Positions 9,849-19,918 of a stretch of DNA of 64,000 bases are shown piece by piece. The DNA is from Streptococcus sp. F0442. GTDB lineage: Bacteria > Bacillota > Bacilli > Lactobacillales > Streptococcaceae. The notes beneath the pieces were generated by a model that saw nothing but the letters and a program-made list of their open reading frames with translations, was not told the DNA's origin and searched no databases. The stretch lies in NCBI RefSeq assembly GCF_000314795.2, contig NZ_KB373314.1, positions 1,252,526-1,316,525 of the forward strand. The letters are read 5' to 3'. Every line of letters begins with the position of its first letter. Positions within the stretch are counted from its first letter, which is position 1. The translations under genes were made by a program, and so were the position numbers.

Positions 9849-11903
9849 ATGACCACACACTTTGCAGCTTATTTAGATGACCAAGACTTGATTCGCATGG
9901 AAGGAGGAGAGAGCGTAACGGCCTTTCTTCCTTTTACATTGACGTCTGGTTCGAAAACGATTGAACTCTTGCCGACAGAGGAAGAAAAAACTCTTCGAAG
10001 CCCCCTTCCCATCGACATGAGTCAAAGCTATACTCTCTCCAACGCTAAAGGAGAAACCTGCCTCCTCCACTACCGCGACATTGTCCGCCAACCCATCTTT
10101 GATCAGCTATATGCTTATGATGGAGAGGATTTAGGAGCTCATTACTCAAAAGAAAAAACGACCTTTGCCTTCTGGGCTCCCATTTCTCAAGAGGTTGAGC
10201 TCTTGATTAACCAAACTGCCTACCCGATGGAGCGGACAGAAAAAGGAGTTTGGCGTCTAGAACTCGAGGGAGATTGGGAAAAAGCCTCTTACTACTACCA
10301 ACATCAAGTCAACGGTGTAACCCATATCGTTCATGATCCTTATGCTCTTTCTTCTGAAGCCAATTCAGGAGCTAGCTATGTCATCGACCGACACAAGATT
10401 GAACGCCCCATTCAGAGAGCAACGACACAATTGGATCCGACTGAGTCCATTATTTATGAACTGAGTGTCCGTGATTTCTCTGTCCAAAAAGAGGCTGGCT
10501 TTAAACATCCTGGAAAATTTACAGCCCTGACAGAATCTCCTCAACTCAATGGTCAGACACTTGGATTTGATTACCTTCGCTATCTTGGCGTCACGCACGT
10601 GCAGCTACTTCCTGTCTATGATTTCGGAAGTGTCGATGAAGAGGATCAATGGAAAGCCTACAACTGGGGCTATGATCCTGTCCAATACAATGTGCCTGAA
10701 GGAAGTTACGCAAGTGATCCCAACGATCCTTATGCACGAATCCTGGAGCTTCAAGATACCATCGCTACCTATCACCAAGCCAACCTCAGTGTCATCATGG
10801 ATGTCGTCTACAACCACGTTTACAAGGCAGATGAATTTGCTTTTGAGCGGATTGTCCCAGGCTATTTCTATCGCTATGACCAAGACCGCCAACGAACCAA
10901 TGGGACCTTCTGTGGCAATGATGTAGCTAGTGAACGAGCTATGGTTCGTCGTTATATCAAACAGTCCCTCAGACAATGGGTAGAGCTATACGGCTTTGAT
11001 GGTTTCCGCTTTGACCTGATGGGGATTTTGGATATTCAAACCATGACAGAGATTGCAGAGGAACTCCGAAGCCTCTATCCCAACATCTACCTCTATGGAG
11101 AAGGTTGGAAGATGGATACAGGGCTCTCTGAAGACCAGCTCGCTCACCAGTACAAAGCAAAAGCATTACCAGACTTTGGCTTTTTCAGTGATAATTTCCG
11201 GGATACGGTCAAGAGAACACTCCTAGCCGGTCACCGTCGTGACAGTCAGCATCCAGCCAATGATTTCGCTAACATTCTAACGGCAAATGTCGGAAAGGTG
11301 GGGCCTGCTCATTTCATCCAACCCCAACAAGCCATTCAATACGTCGAATGTCATGATAACGCAACTGTTTTTGATTATTTCCAAATTGAAAAGGACCAGA
11401 TTCGTCTAGAGGAGAGAAAAGCTCTCTCACGATTAGCTCTTCATTTAGTGTTACTAGCGCAAGGAGTGCCGTTTATCCATGCTGGTCAAGAATTCTATCG
11501 CACAAAAGGGCTCGAAGACAACACCTATAACCTGCCAGATCATCTCAACCGATTGGACTGGACAGCCCTTTCAAACTGCCAAGAAGAAATTGCTTTTATT
11601 AAAGAATTGATTGCTTATCGAAAATCGCAGCCACTCCTTCGTTTGAGAAAAGGGCTAGAGATTCGAGACTTCTGTGATCTTAAATGGTTGTCTGATCATC
11701 ATTTTATCTATACCATTGAAAAAGATCGCAAGAAAATAACAATTCTCGTCAATATCGGTGATCAAGAAATAACCTATCAACATGCGAGCGATAGTCAACT
11801 GCTTTTTGCCTATCCTCAAGCCAAGCTCCACACGCCTATTCCTAAAGGGAAAGAACTTTCTCTTTCTGCCCATAGTTGGATCTTACTCTACGAAGCCAGT
11901 TAA
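9849..11903 (+). CDS. pulA: Type I pullulanase, cytoplasmic
   Basis: GH13 debranching enzyme of 684 residues that hydrolyses alpha-1,6 bonds in branched maltodextrins or glycogen. The type I signature YNWGYDP is at about residues 271-277. The catalytic Asp lies in DGFRFD (about 389), the acid Glu in LYGEGW (about 417) and the transition-state Asp in VECHDN (about 502). An N-terminal CBM48-like region precedes the barrel. There is no signal peptide or LPXTG anchor, so it works inside the cell, unlike the long surface pullulanases of streptococci. It ends the mal operon; AGGAG precedes the ATG. Confidence 0.93.
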   Translation: MTTHFAAYLDDQDLIRMEGGESVTAFLPFTLTSGSKTIELLPTEEEKTLRSPLPIDMSQSYTLSNAKGETCLLHYRDIVRQPIFDQLYAYDGEDLGAHYSKEKTTFAFWAPISQEVELLINQTAYPMERTEKGVWRLELEGDWEKASYYYQHQVNGVTHIVHDPYALSSEANSGASYVIDRHKIERPIQRATTQLDPTESIIYELSVRDFSVQKEAGFKHPGKFTALTESPQLNGQTLGFDYLRYLGVTHVQLLPVYDFGSVDEEDQWKAYNWGYDPVQYNVPEGSYASDPNDPYARILELQDTIATYHQANLSVIMDVVYNHVYKADEFAFERIVPGYFYRYDQDRQRTNGTFCGNDVASERAMVRRYIKQSLRQWVELYGFDGFRFDLMGILDIQTMTEIAEELRSLYPNIYLYGEGWKMDTGLSEDQLAHQYKAKALPDFGFFSDNFRDTVKRTLLAGHRRDSQHPANDFANILTANVGKVGPAHFIQPQQAIQYVECHDNATVFDYFQIEKDQIRLEERKALSRLALHLVLLAQGVPFIHAGQEFYRTKGLEDNTYNLPDHLNRLDWTALSNCQEEIAFIKELIAYRKSQPLLRLRKGLEIRDFCDLKWLSDHHFIYTIEKDRKKITILVNIGDQEITYQHASDSQLLFAYPQAKLHTPIPKGKELSLSAHSWILLYEAS

Positions 11904-11907
11904 ACAA

Positions 11908-11944
11908 AACAAGGCCACCACAACATGTGGGGGCCTTGTTTTTA
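11908..11944. terminator. Bidirectional terminator between pulA and the YitT-family gene
   Basis: AACAAGGCC...GGCCTTGTT is a 9-bp stem extended by CCAC/GTGG after one mismatch, with T tracts on the plus side and A tracts on the other. It lies between two converging genes and can serve both; the stop of the leftward gene is within the right flank. Confidence 0.85.
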
Positions 11945-12883
11945 TTCTTCCGTTTCCAAAAAGTATCCAATAATATGAACATTTTCAGAAATGGTGATAA
12001 AAGCTTGAGGATCAGCTTTTTTCATGATGTATTTAAATTCATTAAACTCTGCACGCGTAATAACTGTCAGTAGAACCGCTTTTTCTTGATGGTTATAGGT
12101 TCCTTCTGCATTGTGGATGATCGTCGCTCCTCGATTCAATTTTTTATGAATCTTTTCAACAATAGCATCTGGATGGCTCGTCACGATCATGGCCTGCATG
12201 CGTTTTTGCTTGGTGAAAACAGCATCTGTTACGCGACTTGATACAAAGATGGTAATCATAGAGTATAGAGCATACTTCCAACCAAACGTCAGACCAGCAA
12301 TCAACATGATGGTCCCGTTTACAAAAAAGGAGATGCTCCCAACATTCTTTCCAGTGCGTTTTCGAATCGTCAAACTGACAATATCTGTTCCCCCACTGGA
12401 GATATTGCTCCGAAGGGCAAAACCAATTCCTGTCCCCATGACAACCCCACCAAATAGAGCATTCATAATCGGATCATTGGTCAAAGTGACCACCGGTACA
12501 AGCTGAATAAAGAGGGAACTCATCGAAACCGTAATAAAAGTAAAGATGGTAAATTTATGGCCAATTTGATACCATGCTACAATCATCAAGGGAATATTAA
12601 TGGCATAAAAGGTTAATGAGACCGGTATCGTAAAACCAATAAAGCGTTGACTTAAGACAGATAAAATCTGAGCTAGTCCTGTAGCACCACTGGAGTAGAC
12701 ATGTCCTGGTTGGAAGAAAAAGTTGACAGCAATTGCCGATAGGAACCCATACAGCAAGGACGCCGATACTTTTTCATCGTATTTCTCCCGGGAGATACTC
12801 TTCATCACGCGCAATAATTTGATGTTATATGCTAATCTCCGCATATTATAACGAAAGATCTTGTAAAAGCGAGTTTTTTTCAT
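11942..12883 (-). CDS. YitT-family membrane protein (DUF161/DUF2179)
   Basis: Protein of up to 313 residues with five or six hydrophobic spans (YitT_membrane, DUF161) and a cytoplasmic C-terminal DUF2179 domain of about 80 residues (QAMIVTSHPDAIVEKIHKKL onward). Function of the family is not established. The start is uncertain: no good Shine-Dalgarno lies before the ATG at 12883, and in-frame ATGs at 12844 and about 12805 would shorten the charged N-terminus without touching the membrane core. Confidence 0.85.
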   Translation of the reverse strand: MKKTRFYKIFRYNMRRLAYNIKLLRVMKSISREKYDEKVSASLLYGFLSAIAVNFFFQPGHVYSSGATGLAQILSVLSQRFIGFTIPVSLTFYAINIPLMIVAWYQIGHKFTIFTFITVSMSSLFIQLVPVVTLTNDPIMNALFGGVVMGTGIGFALRSNISSGGTDIVSLTIRKRTGKNVGSISFFVNGTIMLIAGLTFGWKYALYSMITIFVSSRVTDAVFTKQKRMQAMIVTSHPDAIVEKIHKKLNRGATIIHNAEGTYNHQEKAVLLTVITRAEFNEFKYIMKKADPQAFITISENVHIIGYFLETEE

Positions 12884-12904
12884 TTTTAATCCATTGATTA
12901 GAAG

Positions 12905-12947
12905 AAAAGGAAAATCTTAGAGCAACTAATTTCAAGACTTTCCTTTT
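12905..12947 (-). terminator. aspS terminator
   Basis: On the minus strand a 14-bp stem (AAAAGGAAAGTCTT with AAGATTTTCCTTTT, one G-U pair) ends in a T-rich tract, directly after the aspS stop. Confidence 0.75.
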
Positions 12948-12958
12948 TTAATCTTGTC

Positions 12959-14713
12959 CTATTCTTGATCTGCTACTTCTACTTGAAGCTGTAACTCTTC
13001 TAATTGTTTTTCAGAAACGACAGATGGAGCTTGTGTCATTGGGTCTGTCGCTTTATTATTCTTAGGAAAGGCAATGACTTCCCGGATATTGTCCTCACCG
13101 GCAAGAAGCATAACCAAACGATCCAAGCCAAGCGCCAATCCTCCATGTGGTGGGAAGCCGTAATCCATGGCTTCCAACAAGAAACCAAATTGTTCATTTG
13201 CAGCTTCTGCTGTAAATCCAAGGGCCTTGAACATCCGTTCTTGTAAGTCTTTATGATTAATCCGAAGGCTTCCTCCACCTAATTCATAACCATTTAAAAC
13301 GATATCATAGGCAATAGCACGAACTTTTGAAAGATCACCTTCCAATTCATGCTCCGTTTCAGCTTGCGGGAGTGTAAATGGATGGTGGGCAGACATATAC
13401 CGGCCTTCTTCTTCAGACCATTCAAACATTGGCCAATCGACTACCCACAAGAAATTGTATTGATTGTTGTCAATCAAGTCAAGCTCTTTAGCCAGACGAA
13501 CACGTAAAGCACCAAGCGTTGCATTGGCCACTTCAAGAGTATCTGCAACAAAGAGAACCAAATCTTTTTCCTGCAATTGTAAAGCATCTGTCAAGTCACT
13601 TGTCAAGTCTGTCAAGAACTTCGCAACAGGACCGTTCAAAGCACCCTCAGAATATTTCACCCAAGCAAGACCTTTTGCACCGTATTGCTTCGCAACTTCT
13701 GTCAACTTATCGATGTCTTTACGAGAATACTGATCCGCCGCACCTTTGACAACAATCGCCTTGACTGCAGGAGCTTCTGAGAAGACTTTGAAGTCTACAC
13801 CCTTGACAAGATCTGTCAAGTCTTGTAGTAACATTTCAAAGCGTGTATCTGGTTTGTCTGAACCATACAAGGCCATAGCATCATCATACTTCATGCGTGG
13901 GAATGGGAGTGTTACTTCAATTCCCTTGGTTTCTTTCATGACACGTGCAATCAAGCCTTCTGTGATATCTTGAATTTCTTGATCACTCAAGAAAGAAGTT
14001 TCCAAGTCAACCTGTGTAAACTCAGGTTGACGGTCTCCCCGTAAATCTTCATCACGGAAGCACTTCACGATTTGATAATAACGATCAAAACCGGCATTCA
14101 TCAACAATTGTTTTGTAATCTGAGGACTTTGTGGAAGGGCATAAAAATGCCCCTTGTTGACACGAGAAGGAACCAAGTAGTCACGTGCTCCTTCCGGAGT
14201 TGATTTAGAAAGAAACGGTGTTTCAACATCAATAAACTCTAATTCATCTAAATAATTACGGATCGAATGGGTCACTTTCGCACGGAGTTTGAGATTTTCC
14301 AACATCTCAGGACGACGAAGATCTAAGTAACGGTAACGAAGACGAGTGTCATCATTGGCTTCAATTCCATCCTTGATTTCAAACGGAGTTGTTTTGGCAG
14401 TATTAAGAACTGTAATAGCTTCCACCTTAAGTTCTACTGCACCTGTTGGCAAGTTTGGGTTGGCTTGTTCACGAGCTTCCACAAGACCTGTTACTTCTAG
14501 TACATATTCACTACGGATGCTTTCAGCTGTAGCCATCACTTCTGCACTAACTGTTTCTGGATTGATCACCAATTGCATGATTCCTTCGCGGTCGCGCAAA
14601 TCGATAAAGATCAAACCACCTAAATCACGACGACGACTAACCCATCCTTTCAAAGTAATGTGAGTTCCAACGTGTTCTTCACGAACACGTCCAGCATACA
14701 TTGAACGTTTCAT
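12959..14713 (-). CDS. aspS: Aspartyl-tRNA synthetase
   Basis: Class II synthetase of 584 residues, bacterial type. An N-terminal OB-fold anticodon-binding domain (about 1-105) is followed by the catalytic core. Motif 2 ([18 protein letters not shown]) and motif 3 ([13 protein letters not shown]) are clear, with the bacterial GAD insertion between about 290 and 420. The promoter is an extended -10 (TGGTAAAAT) near 14747-14755, giving a short leader. I see no T-box. Confidence 0.98.
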   Translation of the reverse strand: MKRSMYAGRVREEHVGTHITLKGWVSRRRDLGGLIFIDLRDREGIMQLVINPETVSAEVMATAESIRSEYVLEVTGLVEAREQANPNLPTGAVELKVEAITVLNTAKTTPFEIKDGIEANDDTRLRYRYLDLRRPEMLENLKLRAKVTHSIRNYLDELEFIDVETPFLSKSTPEGARDYLVPSRVNKGHFYALPQSPQITKQLLMNAGFDRYYQIVKCFRDEDLRGDRQPEFTQVDLETSFLSDQEIQDITEGLIARVMKETKGIEVTLPFPRMKYDDAMALYGSDKPDTRFEMLLQDLTDLVKGVDFKVFSEAPAVKAIVVKGAADQYSRKDIDKLTEVAKQYGAKGLAWVKYSEGALNGPVAKFLTDLTSDLTDALQLQEKDLVLFVADTLEVANATLGALRVRLAKELDLIDNNQYNFLWVVDWPMFEWSEEEGRYMSAHHPFTLPQAETEHELEGDLSKVRAIAYDIVLNGYELGGGSLRINHKDLQERMFKALGFTAEAANEQFGFLLEAMDYGFPPHGGLALGLDRLVMLLAGEDNIREVIAFPKNNKATDPMTQAPSVVSEKQLEELQLQVEVADQE

Positions 14714-14810
14714 TTCTCATTTATCTCCAAACTAATATTCTTCCTTCTATTTTACCATAAAGACCAGCAGAAAGCGGCCTTTAGCTCAACTTTTTCAGAA
14801 GCTGAGCAAT

Positions 14811-15038
14811 TCAGTTTTTATGAAGGTCTTTTCTTTCTTTTTTAGGATCATCATAAAGAGTGGGTGCTAGCACCTTCATCAAAGTCGCCGTCCCAAATCG
14901 CAAGACAGCTGCTACTAACCCAAAAATAAAGGATAAGTAGCGGAAAAAGAAATCCCCTCTGATCATGTAAGTAATCAGACCCACAATCAGAAAAATGCTA
15001 ATTCCCTGGACGATCGCGTAAAACCATATTTTTCTCAC
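14811..15038 (-). CDS. Small membrane protein, unknown function
   Basis: About 75 residues with two hydrophobic spans (roughly residues 6-25 and 32-56) and a charged, lysine-rich C-terminus. I favour the GTG at 15038 because AAAAAGGAGA sits 7 bases upstream of it; a GTG at 15077 would extend the protein by 13 charged residues but overlaps a DnaA-box-like sequence and has no good Shine-Dalgarno. I do not recognise the family. A weak stem follows the stop (14796-14820 region). It is probably its own transcription unit, upstream of aspS. Confidence 0.65.
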   Translation of the reverse strand: MRKIWFYAIVQGISIFLIVGLITYMIRGDFFFRYLSFIFGLVAAVLRFGTATLMKVLAPTLYDDPKKERKDLHKN

Positions 15039-15069
15039 AGCTGTTCTCCTTTTTTCATTCTTTTCTGAC

Positions 15070-15207
15070 TTATCCACTGTTTTCTATAAGTTATCCACAA
15101 AAATGTGGATAACTTCCTTCCGTTTTCCCCTCAAAATAGGAGTATACAACAGCATCAGGACTTGTTTTCATCATTTTACACCTAAGTTTCCCACAGCTTG
15201 TGGATAA
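15070..15207. promoter_or_regulatory. Cluster of DnaA boxes
   Basis: Three perfect TTATCCACA boxes are at 15091-15099 (plus), 15104-15112 (minus) and 15199-15207 (minus), with a one-mismatch box TTATCCACT at 15070-15078. The central pair forms an 11-bp inverted repeat around AAAA. The region (15039-15252) holds no gene. It is about 49 kb from the expected origin, so it may be a DnaA-titrating or DnaA-reactivating site, or a DnaA-regulated promoter region. Function is inferred from motif only. Confidence 0.7.
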
Positions 15208-15252
15208 CTCTCTAGATTTCCTGTGACTTTCCGATCACTTTGCTCATAAATC

Positions 15253-15281
15253 AAGGAGCCAGGATTCGATCCTGCCTCCTT
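15253..15281 (-). terminator. dlt operon terminator
   Basis: A 13-bp stem with one mismatch (AAGGAGGCAGGAT with ATCCTGGCTCCTT) around a 3-base loop lies 10 bases after the dltD stop. The trailing T content is modest. Confidence 0.75.
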
Positions 15282-15290
15282 GTTCCGGCA

Positions 15291-16559
15291 TTATTTAAAT
15301 TGATCCGGTGTCCCTTTATACTGGGCCCAGTCTTTGCTAAAGAAGCGATCATTCAGATGATAAGTTGGCGCTTTTTCAGCCTTTGTGACAAAGGGATTAA
15401 CCGCCTTATCAAAAGCTAGCCAACCATTCCATCCCATATGAATCGTATCTTCCATAAAGTAGGACTGATCCCCATCTTTAGAAAAGTCTGCAATATTGGT
15501 GAAACCTTGGCTTTCCAATTGGTAGCGAATCTTTTGAACGGCCTGTTCATACATTTCTTGGCTCAAACCTGTGTATTTCATCCATTTGGCATTGACTGGC
15601 GGAATGACAAAGATGACATTGGTCCGAGATTTAGCAAACTGGTCTAGAACCAATTGCAAGTCATTGTACTCCGGCGATTGGACATAGGATTCGTTCTTTT
15701 GGAAACCTTTTAGTTTCTTCAACTTCATTTTTAAACGGGTATTGTAAAAATGATTGCTGATGCCAAGGTCGTTGTTATTGGTTTTGACTTTTGCTTCAGC
15801 CGTTGCAATTTCCTCCAATTTCTCATATGAGAATTGGTCTGGCAAATCTTGTAGACGTTTTTTGACCTTCTTATCATAATTCCCGTTTGTACGAGTGGCA
15901 AGATTGCTAAATAAGGCATCTTCGCGCTGAACAAGATGGGAAACAAGCTGGTTCAAAGACTGATCAAATCCTGAAATTTGCTTTCCTTGAGAAATTTTGG
16001 TCACAACACTTTGAAAGGCGACATTTGGATACTGTTGCAGGAGGCGTTTCGCAGCATACTGGGATGCAGCATCCTGTTGGTAATTGGCAATAAAGCTATT
16101 CAACTGATCGCTATTAAAGAATTGTTGAAAGGCAGAGGAATCATAGCCCTTCTTGGTAAACCATTGCGGAGAAACCACATAAACAGCTGTATTGTCCTTG
16201 AGTTCTGGCAAAATCTGTTGCATTCCAAAATACTGGTTCAAAGAAGCCGCACCACGTTCTCCTAAAAAGTAGGGTCTGTAATTACGGTCATATTTTTCAG
16301 CCAAAACTGCTGGATGCACCACATCAAAACGCAACCACTCACTTGAGCCGAAATAAGGAACAAAGCGATGCCGTGGATCAGAAAGTGCTTCTTGTTTCTT
16401 TGTACGACTCTTGAAGCCTTCTGCATTGAGACTAACCGCAGCTTTTTTCTCTTCTGTATAGTCGTGTTTATGATTGATTGGATAAAAGAACAGTAAGGCT
16501 GCTACCATAAGGAGGGCGCAAAAGACAGGCCCCAAAATCAGCCATAAACGCTTAAGCAT
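15291..16559 (-). CDS. dltD: D-alanyl-lipoteichoic acid biosynthesis protein DltD
   Basis: Protein of 422 residues with one N-terminal membrane anchor (about 5-25) and a large extracellular SGNH-hydrolase-like domain. The family completes transfer of D-alanine onto teichoic acid outside the membrane, together with DltB. Motifs seen include [11 protein letters not shown] (SGNH serine block) near residue 70 and the [10 protein letters not shown] block near 375. The start overlaps the end of dltC by 8 bases, indicating coupled translation; it is the last gene of the operon. Confidence 0.95.
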   Translation of the reverse strand: MLKRLWLILGPVFCALLMVAALLFFYPINHKHDYTEEKKAAVSLNAEGFKSRTKKQEALSDPRHRFVPYFGSSEWLRFDVVHPAVLAEKYDRNYRPYFLGERGAASLNQYFGMQQILPELKDNTAVYVVSPQWFTKKGYDSSAFQQFFNSDQLNSFIANYQQDAASQYAAKRLLQQYPNVAFQSVVTKISQGKQISGFDQSLNQLVSHLVQREDALFSNLATRTNGNYDKKVKKRLQDLPDQFSYEKLEEIATAEAKVKTNNNDLGISNHFYNTRLKMKLKKLKGFQKNESYVQSPEYNDLQLVLDQFAKSRTNVIFVIPPVNAKWMKYTGLSQEMYEQAVQKIRYQLESQGFTNIADFSKDGDQSYFMEDTIHMGWNGWLAFDKAVNPFVTKAEKAPTYHLNDRFFSKDWAQYKGTPDQFK

Positions 16560-16791
16560 TCTGAAGCTCCGTTACACCTTCTACGATCTTGTTGGCAGTG
16601 TTCCAATCATCGCGTCCAAATTCAGATACAGGAACACGGATGCCAAAGCGATTTTCCAATTCCACAATCAATTCCACTGTTCCCATACTATCAAGGACAC
16701 CCGCATCAAAGAGGTCTTCATCCATCATGTCTGAGACATCTTCCATAAACAATTCGTCAATAATTTCAATTACTTGTGATTTTACATCCAT
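16552..16791 (-). CDS. dltC: D-alanyl carrier protein
   Basis: Acyl-carrier-type protein of 79 residues. Ser35 in the motif [11 protein letters not shown] is the site for phosphopantetheine attachment. It is charged with D-alanine by DltA and passes it to DltB at the membrane. It is typical in length and acidity, and sits between dltB and dltD in the standard order. AGGAGA precedes the ATG. Confidence 0.97.
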   Translation of the reverse strand: MDVKSQVIEIIDELFMEDVSDMMDEDLFDAGVLDSMGTVELIVELENRFGIRVPVSEFGRDDWNTANKIVEGVTELQNA

Positions 16792-16806
16792 TTTTCTATT
16801 CTCCTT

Positions 16807-18060
16807 TTATTTCAATTTTGGAAACCATTGTTGATCCAAGAATCCTGAGAAAATCAGGAAGGACAGCATCACTGTGTTAAAGGAGATAAAGATCCCCAAA
16901 GCCTTGGTCCAACGATTATCCGGGATCGGATCCAATCCTTTTGCTTTTCTTTCTTTATTGATGGTCTTTTTCTTGCGAATCCAAGCATCATTGATGACCA
17001 GTCCAAGTCCATGGAAGAGACCATAAGCGATGTAGTACCAAGTCACTCCATGCCAGAAGCCCATGACCAACATATTGATAATGTAGGCAACATTTGAGGT
17101 GGTAATCCGGCTCTTGAAGACTTTATTGCGCATCAGTACCATTACGAGACGCATAAAGACGAAATCACGGAACCAGAAAGATAAACTCATATGCCAGCGA
17201 TTCCAGAATTCCTTTAAATCACGTGATTTAAAAGGACGGTCAAAGTTGATAGGACTTTTAATCCCCATCAAATTGGAAGCCGCTAAAGCAAACATGGAAT
17301 ACCCTGCAAAGTCAAAGAAGAGATCCAAGCCATAAACATACATGACTCCCAGCGTTCCGATGTTGAAGAATCCACCTTGAGACAAGGCATAGGTCTGCAC
17401 ATGACCTAATAATAAGTGGCCAAAAATATGAGCTAGGATAAATTTATAAAGGAAGCCATACATGATGTACTTAACAGCTTGCTCCAACATATCCAATAAT
17501 TCTTCGCGCTCAGGAATGGCTCTATAATCCTCATTAAAACGCTTGAAACGATCGATCGGCCCACTTGAGAAGGTGGGCATAAAGAGCATGAATCGCAAGA
17601 ATTCCCAGAAAGTGAATTCTTTCAAAACACCATCACGCATTTCGATAATCATTCCGACAGCTCGAAAGGTTAAATAAGAAATACCTAAAAATCCAAACAA
17701 GGATTGGTGCCCATTTTTGATCGCTGGCTCTACCTTTACAAAGATCAGGGGCAAGACAGATAAGAAGGAATGAAGATAGAAAACCCACTTATTGTCCGCC
17801 TTCTGACGATAAAACTTGTAGGAATAGACAATCAAGATTTGCCAGACTACGTAAAAGAGTAAGGCATAAATTTGCTTGAGATTCGAACCAGTCAGCATCA
17901 AAATGATAAAGATCAGGCTCACAAGTCCTTCATATATTGGAAATCTCTTTTTGAAGAAGAGACCCACAAAGATCGGCAAAAAAGCTAGAATAAGGTAGAT
18001 AAAATAGATCGGTGTTCCATAGTGTTCTAAATGAGGGAGCTGTTTCAAAAACTCGATCAT
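16807..18060 (-). CDS. dltB: D-alanyl transfer protein, MBOAT family
   Basis: Multi-pass membrane O-acyltransferase of 417 residues. The conserved MBOAT histidine is in GFWHGVTWY at about residue 336. It takes D-alanine from DltC at the inner face and transfers it across the membrane. The first four bases overlap the end of dltA (ATGA), typical of tight co-translation within this operon. Confidence 0.97.
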   Translation of the reverse strand: MIEFLKQLPHLEHYGTPIYFIYLILAFLPIFVGLFFKKRFPIYEGLVSLIFIILMLTGSNLKQIYALLFYVVWQILIVYSYKFYRQKADNKWVFYLHSFLSVLPLIFVKVEPAIKNGHQSLFGFLGISYLTFRAVGMIIEMRDGVLKEFTFWEFLRFMLFMPTFSSGPIDRFKRFNEDYRAIPEREELLDMLEQAVKYIMYGFLYKFILAHIFGHLLLGHVQTYALSQGGFFNIGTLGVMYVYGLDLFFDFAGYSMFALAASNLMGIKSPINFDRPFKSRDLKEFWNRWHMSLSFWFRDFVFMRLVMVLMRNKVFKSRITTSNVAYIINMLVMGFWHGVTWYYIAYGLFHGLGLVINDAWIRKKKTINKERKAKGLDPIPDNRWTKALGIFISFNTVMLSFLIFSGFLDQQWFPKLK

Positions 18061-19607
18061 CGGTTGTTAACCTCGCTAATCAACCCTTTGATGTCGATTT
18101 TCCCATTTGGAGTTAGCGGCAAGCTGTCACGGTAGAGGAATTTTGAGGGCATCATATAAGACATCATGATGTGTTCCAAATCTTCCTTGATCGCTTTGGT
18201 AATATCAATTTCGCGCTCAAATTGTTCCTTGACCCCATCTTTTAAGATGACATAGGCCAAGAGATTTTGGACCTTGTGATCTTTGTTGTAGCGCGGTACT
18301 GCAACAGCCGAGTCAATGTACTGAGATTTGTTCAAGTTTTGAGAAACATCTTCTAGCTCAATACGGTAACCGTTAAACTTGATCTGGAAGTCCATCCGTC
18401 CACCATAGAGAAGGAGACCTTCATCTGTCATGGTTCCGACATCTCCCGTATGGTAGGCTGGAAGACCTTCAAATTCGAAGAAGGCTTCTGCTGTTTTCTC
18501 TGGATTATTCATATAACCTTTTGAAACAGCTGGTCCAGACACGATGATTTCCCCTTGCTCTCCATTTGGCAATTTATTGCCTGCCTCATCAATGATGAAG
18601 GTTGGAGAATCTTCTTTGGTGTAACCAATTGGCAAGCGTTTAAGAGTCGCTAACATCTCATCTGTAATAGCGACTGCCGACAAAGCAACAGTTGCTTCCG
18701 TTGGCCCATAGGCATTGATGATGCGCGCATTCGGGAAACGCTCACGCAGTTTTTGAGCCGTTTTAACCGTTAACTCTTCCCCATCAAAGTAGAAATGGGT
18801 GATGCCTGGCATCTTTTCAGCATTGAAATCTTCAGACAGCATGGCCATATCTGCAAAAGATGGCGTCGAAGTCCAGATAGCAATCGGAAGTGAAAAGATG
18901 GTCGCAAAGAGTTGTTTAAAGTCTTGAGTGATGGCTGATGGAAGGGCAAAAAGTGTTCCTCCAAGAGCCAAGGTCGGTGCCCAATACATGACAGACAAGT
19001 CAAAGGAATAAGGTGGTTGCGCCAACATTTGCGGACGCTCTGGCGTTGCAAATTCCTTGTCCGTAATCATCCAGTTGGTGAAGCTGAGCAAGTTATCATG
19101 CGAAATTTGCACCCCTTTTGGTTTTCCAGTTGTTCCAGAGGTAAAGATGATGTAGTAGTTATCATCCCCTTTGACTGGATGTTGCAAATCATAGGCATTC
19201 TGAGCCGCATAAGCTTCACGCACTTGCTCCAAGGACATGATTGGAGCAGCTGGGTCTTCAATTGGGAACTCATTGATGGCGATAATTAAGCTTGGCTCAG
19301 CCACTTCAAGAATGGCAGACACGCGCTCCAAAGCAGAATGGCTATCAATTGGGATATAGGCATGGCCAGATTTGGTCAAGGCCACAAAGGTTGCCAACAT
19401 TTCATATTCTTGGCCACCAAAGACCACAACAGGTGACTTTTCAGGAAGTCCCATTTGGTCAATGTGAGCTGCTAAGCTATCTGAGTCTGCCTTCAATTGG
19501 CCATAGGTATGCTCTTCTCCAAGGACATTGTAGACAGGATAGTCTGGCTGTAGTTGGGCGAAGCGCTCAATCGCCTCGATCATATCAGTAATTGGTTGGT
19601 TTGACAC
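18057..19607 (-). CDS. dltA: D-alanine--D-alanyl carrier protein ligase
   Basis: Adenylate-forming enzyme of 516 residues that activates D-alanine with ATP and loads it onto DltC. The AMP-binding motif [12 protein letters not shown] is near residues 152-163, YGPTEAT near 300, and the C-terminal catalytic lysine lies in LTPNGKID. The start codon is GTG (19607), with AAAGGAGA 9 bases upstream. D-alanylation lowers wall negative charge and raises resistance to cationic peptides. Confidence 0.97.
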   Translation of the reverse strand: MSNQPITDMIEAIERFAQLQPDYPVYNVLGEEHTYGQLKADSDSLAAHIDQMGLPEKSPVVVFGGQEYEMLATFVALTKSGHAYIPIDSHSALERVSAILEVAEPSLIIAINEFPIEDPAAPIMSLEQVREAYAAQNAYDLQHPVKGDDNYYIIFTSGTTGKPKGVQISHDNLLSFTNWMITDKEFATPERPQMLAQPPYSFDLSVMYWAPTLALGGTLFALPSAITQDFKQLFATIFSLPIAIWTSTPSFADMAMLSEDFNAEKMPGITHFYFDGEELTVKTAQKLRERFPNARIINAYGPTEATVALSAVAITDEMLATLKRLPIGYTKEDSPTFIIDEAGNKLPNGEQGEIIVSGPAVSKGYMNNPEKTAEAFFEFEGLPAYHTGDVGTMTDEGLLLYGGRMDFQIKFNGYRIELEDVSQNLNKSQYIDSAVAVPRYNKDHKVQNLLAYVILKDGVKEQFEREIDITKAIKEDLEHIMMSYMMPSKFLYRDSLPLTPNGKIDIKGLISEVNNR

Positions 19608-19621
19608 GGTAGGGATCTCCT

Positions 19622-19750
19622 TTAAAATTCATTGTAGATAAAGCCACCTTGACCTTGACCAAGGTAACTAAAGAAATAGAGTAGGGCTAAGAAAATAGCA
19701 AAATACAAGATTGTTTGCCCTATAAATTTATAAAGTGTTTTATGTTTCAT
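19622..19750 (-). CDS. dltX: DltX, small membrane protein of the dlt operon
   Basis: A 42-residue protein immediately upstream of dltA. One hydrophobic span covers about residues 9-29, followed by the conserved C-terminal block [15 protein letters not shown] typical of DltX. The family takes part in D-alanine transfer through its conserved C-terminal end. The ATG is at 19750. It is the first gene of the dlt operon and is often missed because of its size. Confidence 0.92.
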   Translation of the reverse strand: MKHKTLYKFIGQTILYFAIFLALLYFFSYLGQGQGGFIYNEF

Positions 19751-19783
19751 CTTTTTCACTCTTCATTTTGATTGTCAATGTCT

Positions 19784-19813
19784 ATTTTACCATTTTTTAT
19801 ACCAAGTAAGCAA
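19784..19813 (-). promoter_or_regulatory. dlt operon promoter
   Basis: On the minus strand the -35 TTGCTT (19813-19808), 18-base spacer and extended -10 TGGTAAAAT (TAAAAT at 19789-19784) lie about 35 bases upstream of dltX. I did not find a convincing CiaR repeat here. Confidence 0.6.
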
Positions 19814-19918
19814 TTTTAAACATAGTGAGAATGTCATAGAAAACGTTATCATTTCGAATCATTAAAGCCTTCTAACCAAAGCAATTTTCTTCTTTACATT
19901 TTCTGATGGGAATTCTTT

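Noticed and set aside
12203..12506. Plus-strand open frame within the YitT-family gene
   Set aside because: It is antisense to a conserved gene, with no start signal or domain.
19839..19855. ACGTTATC sequence upstream of dltX as a CcpA site
   Set aside because: It matches only half of the cre consensus and sits far upstream of the promoter.
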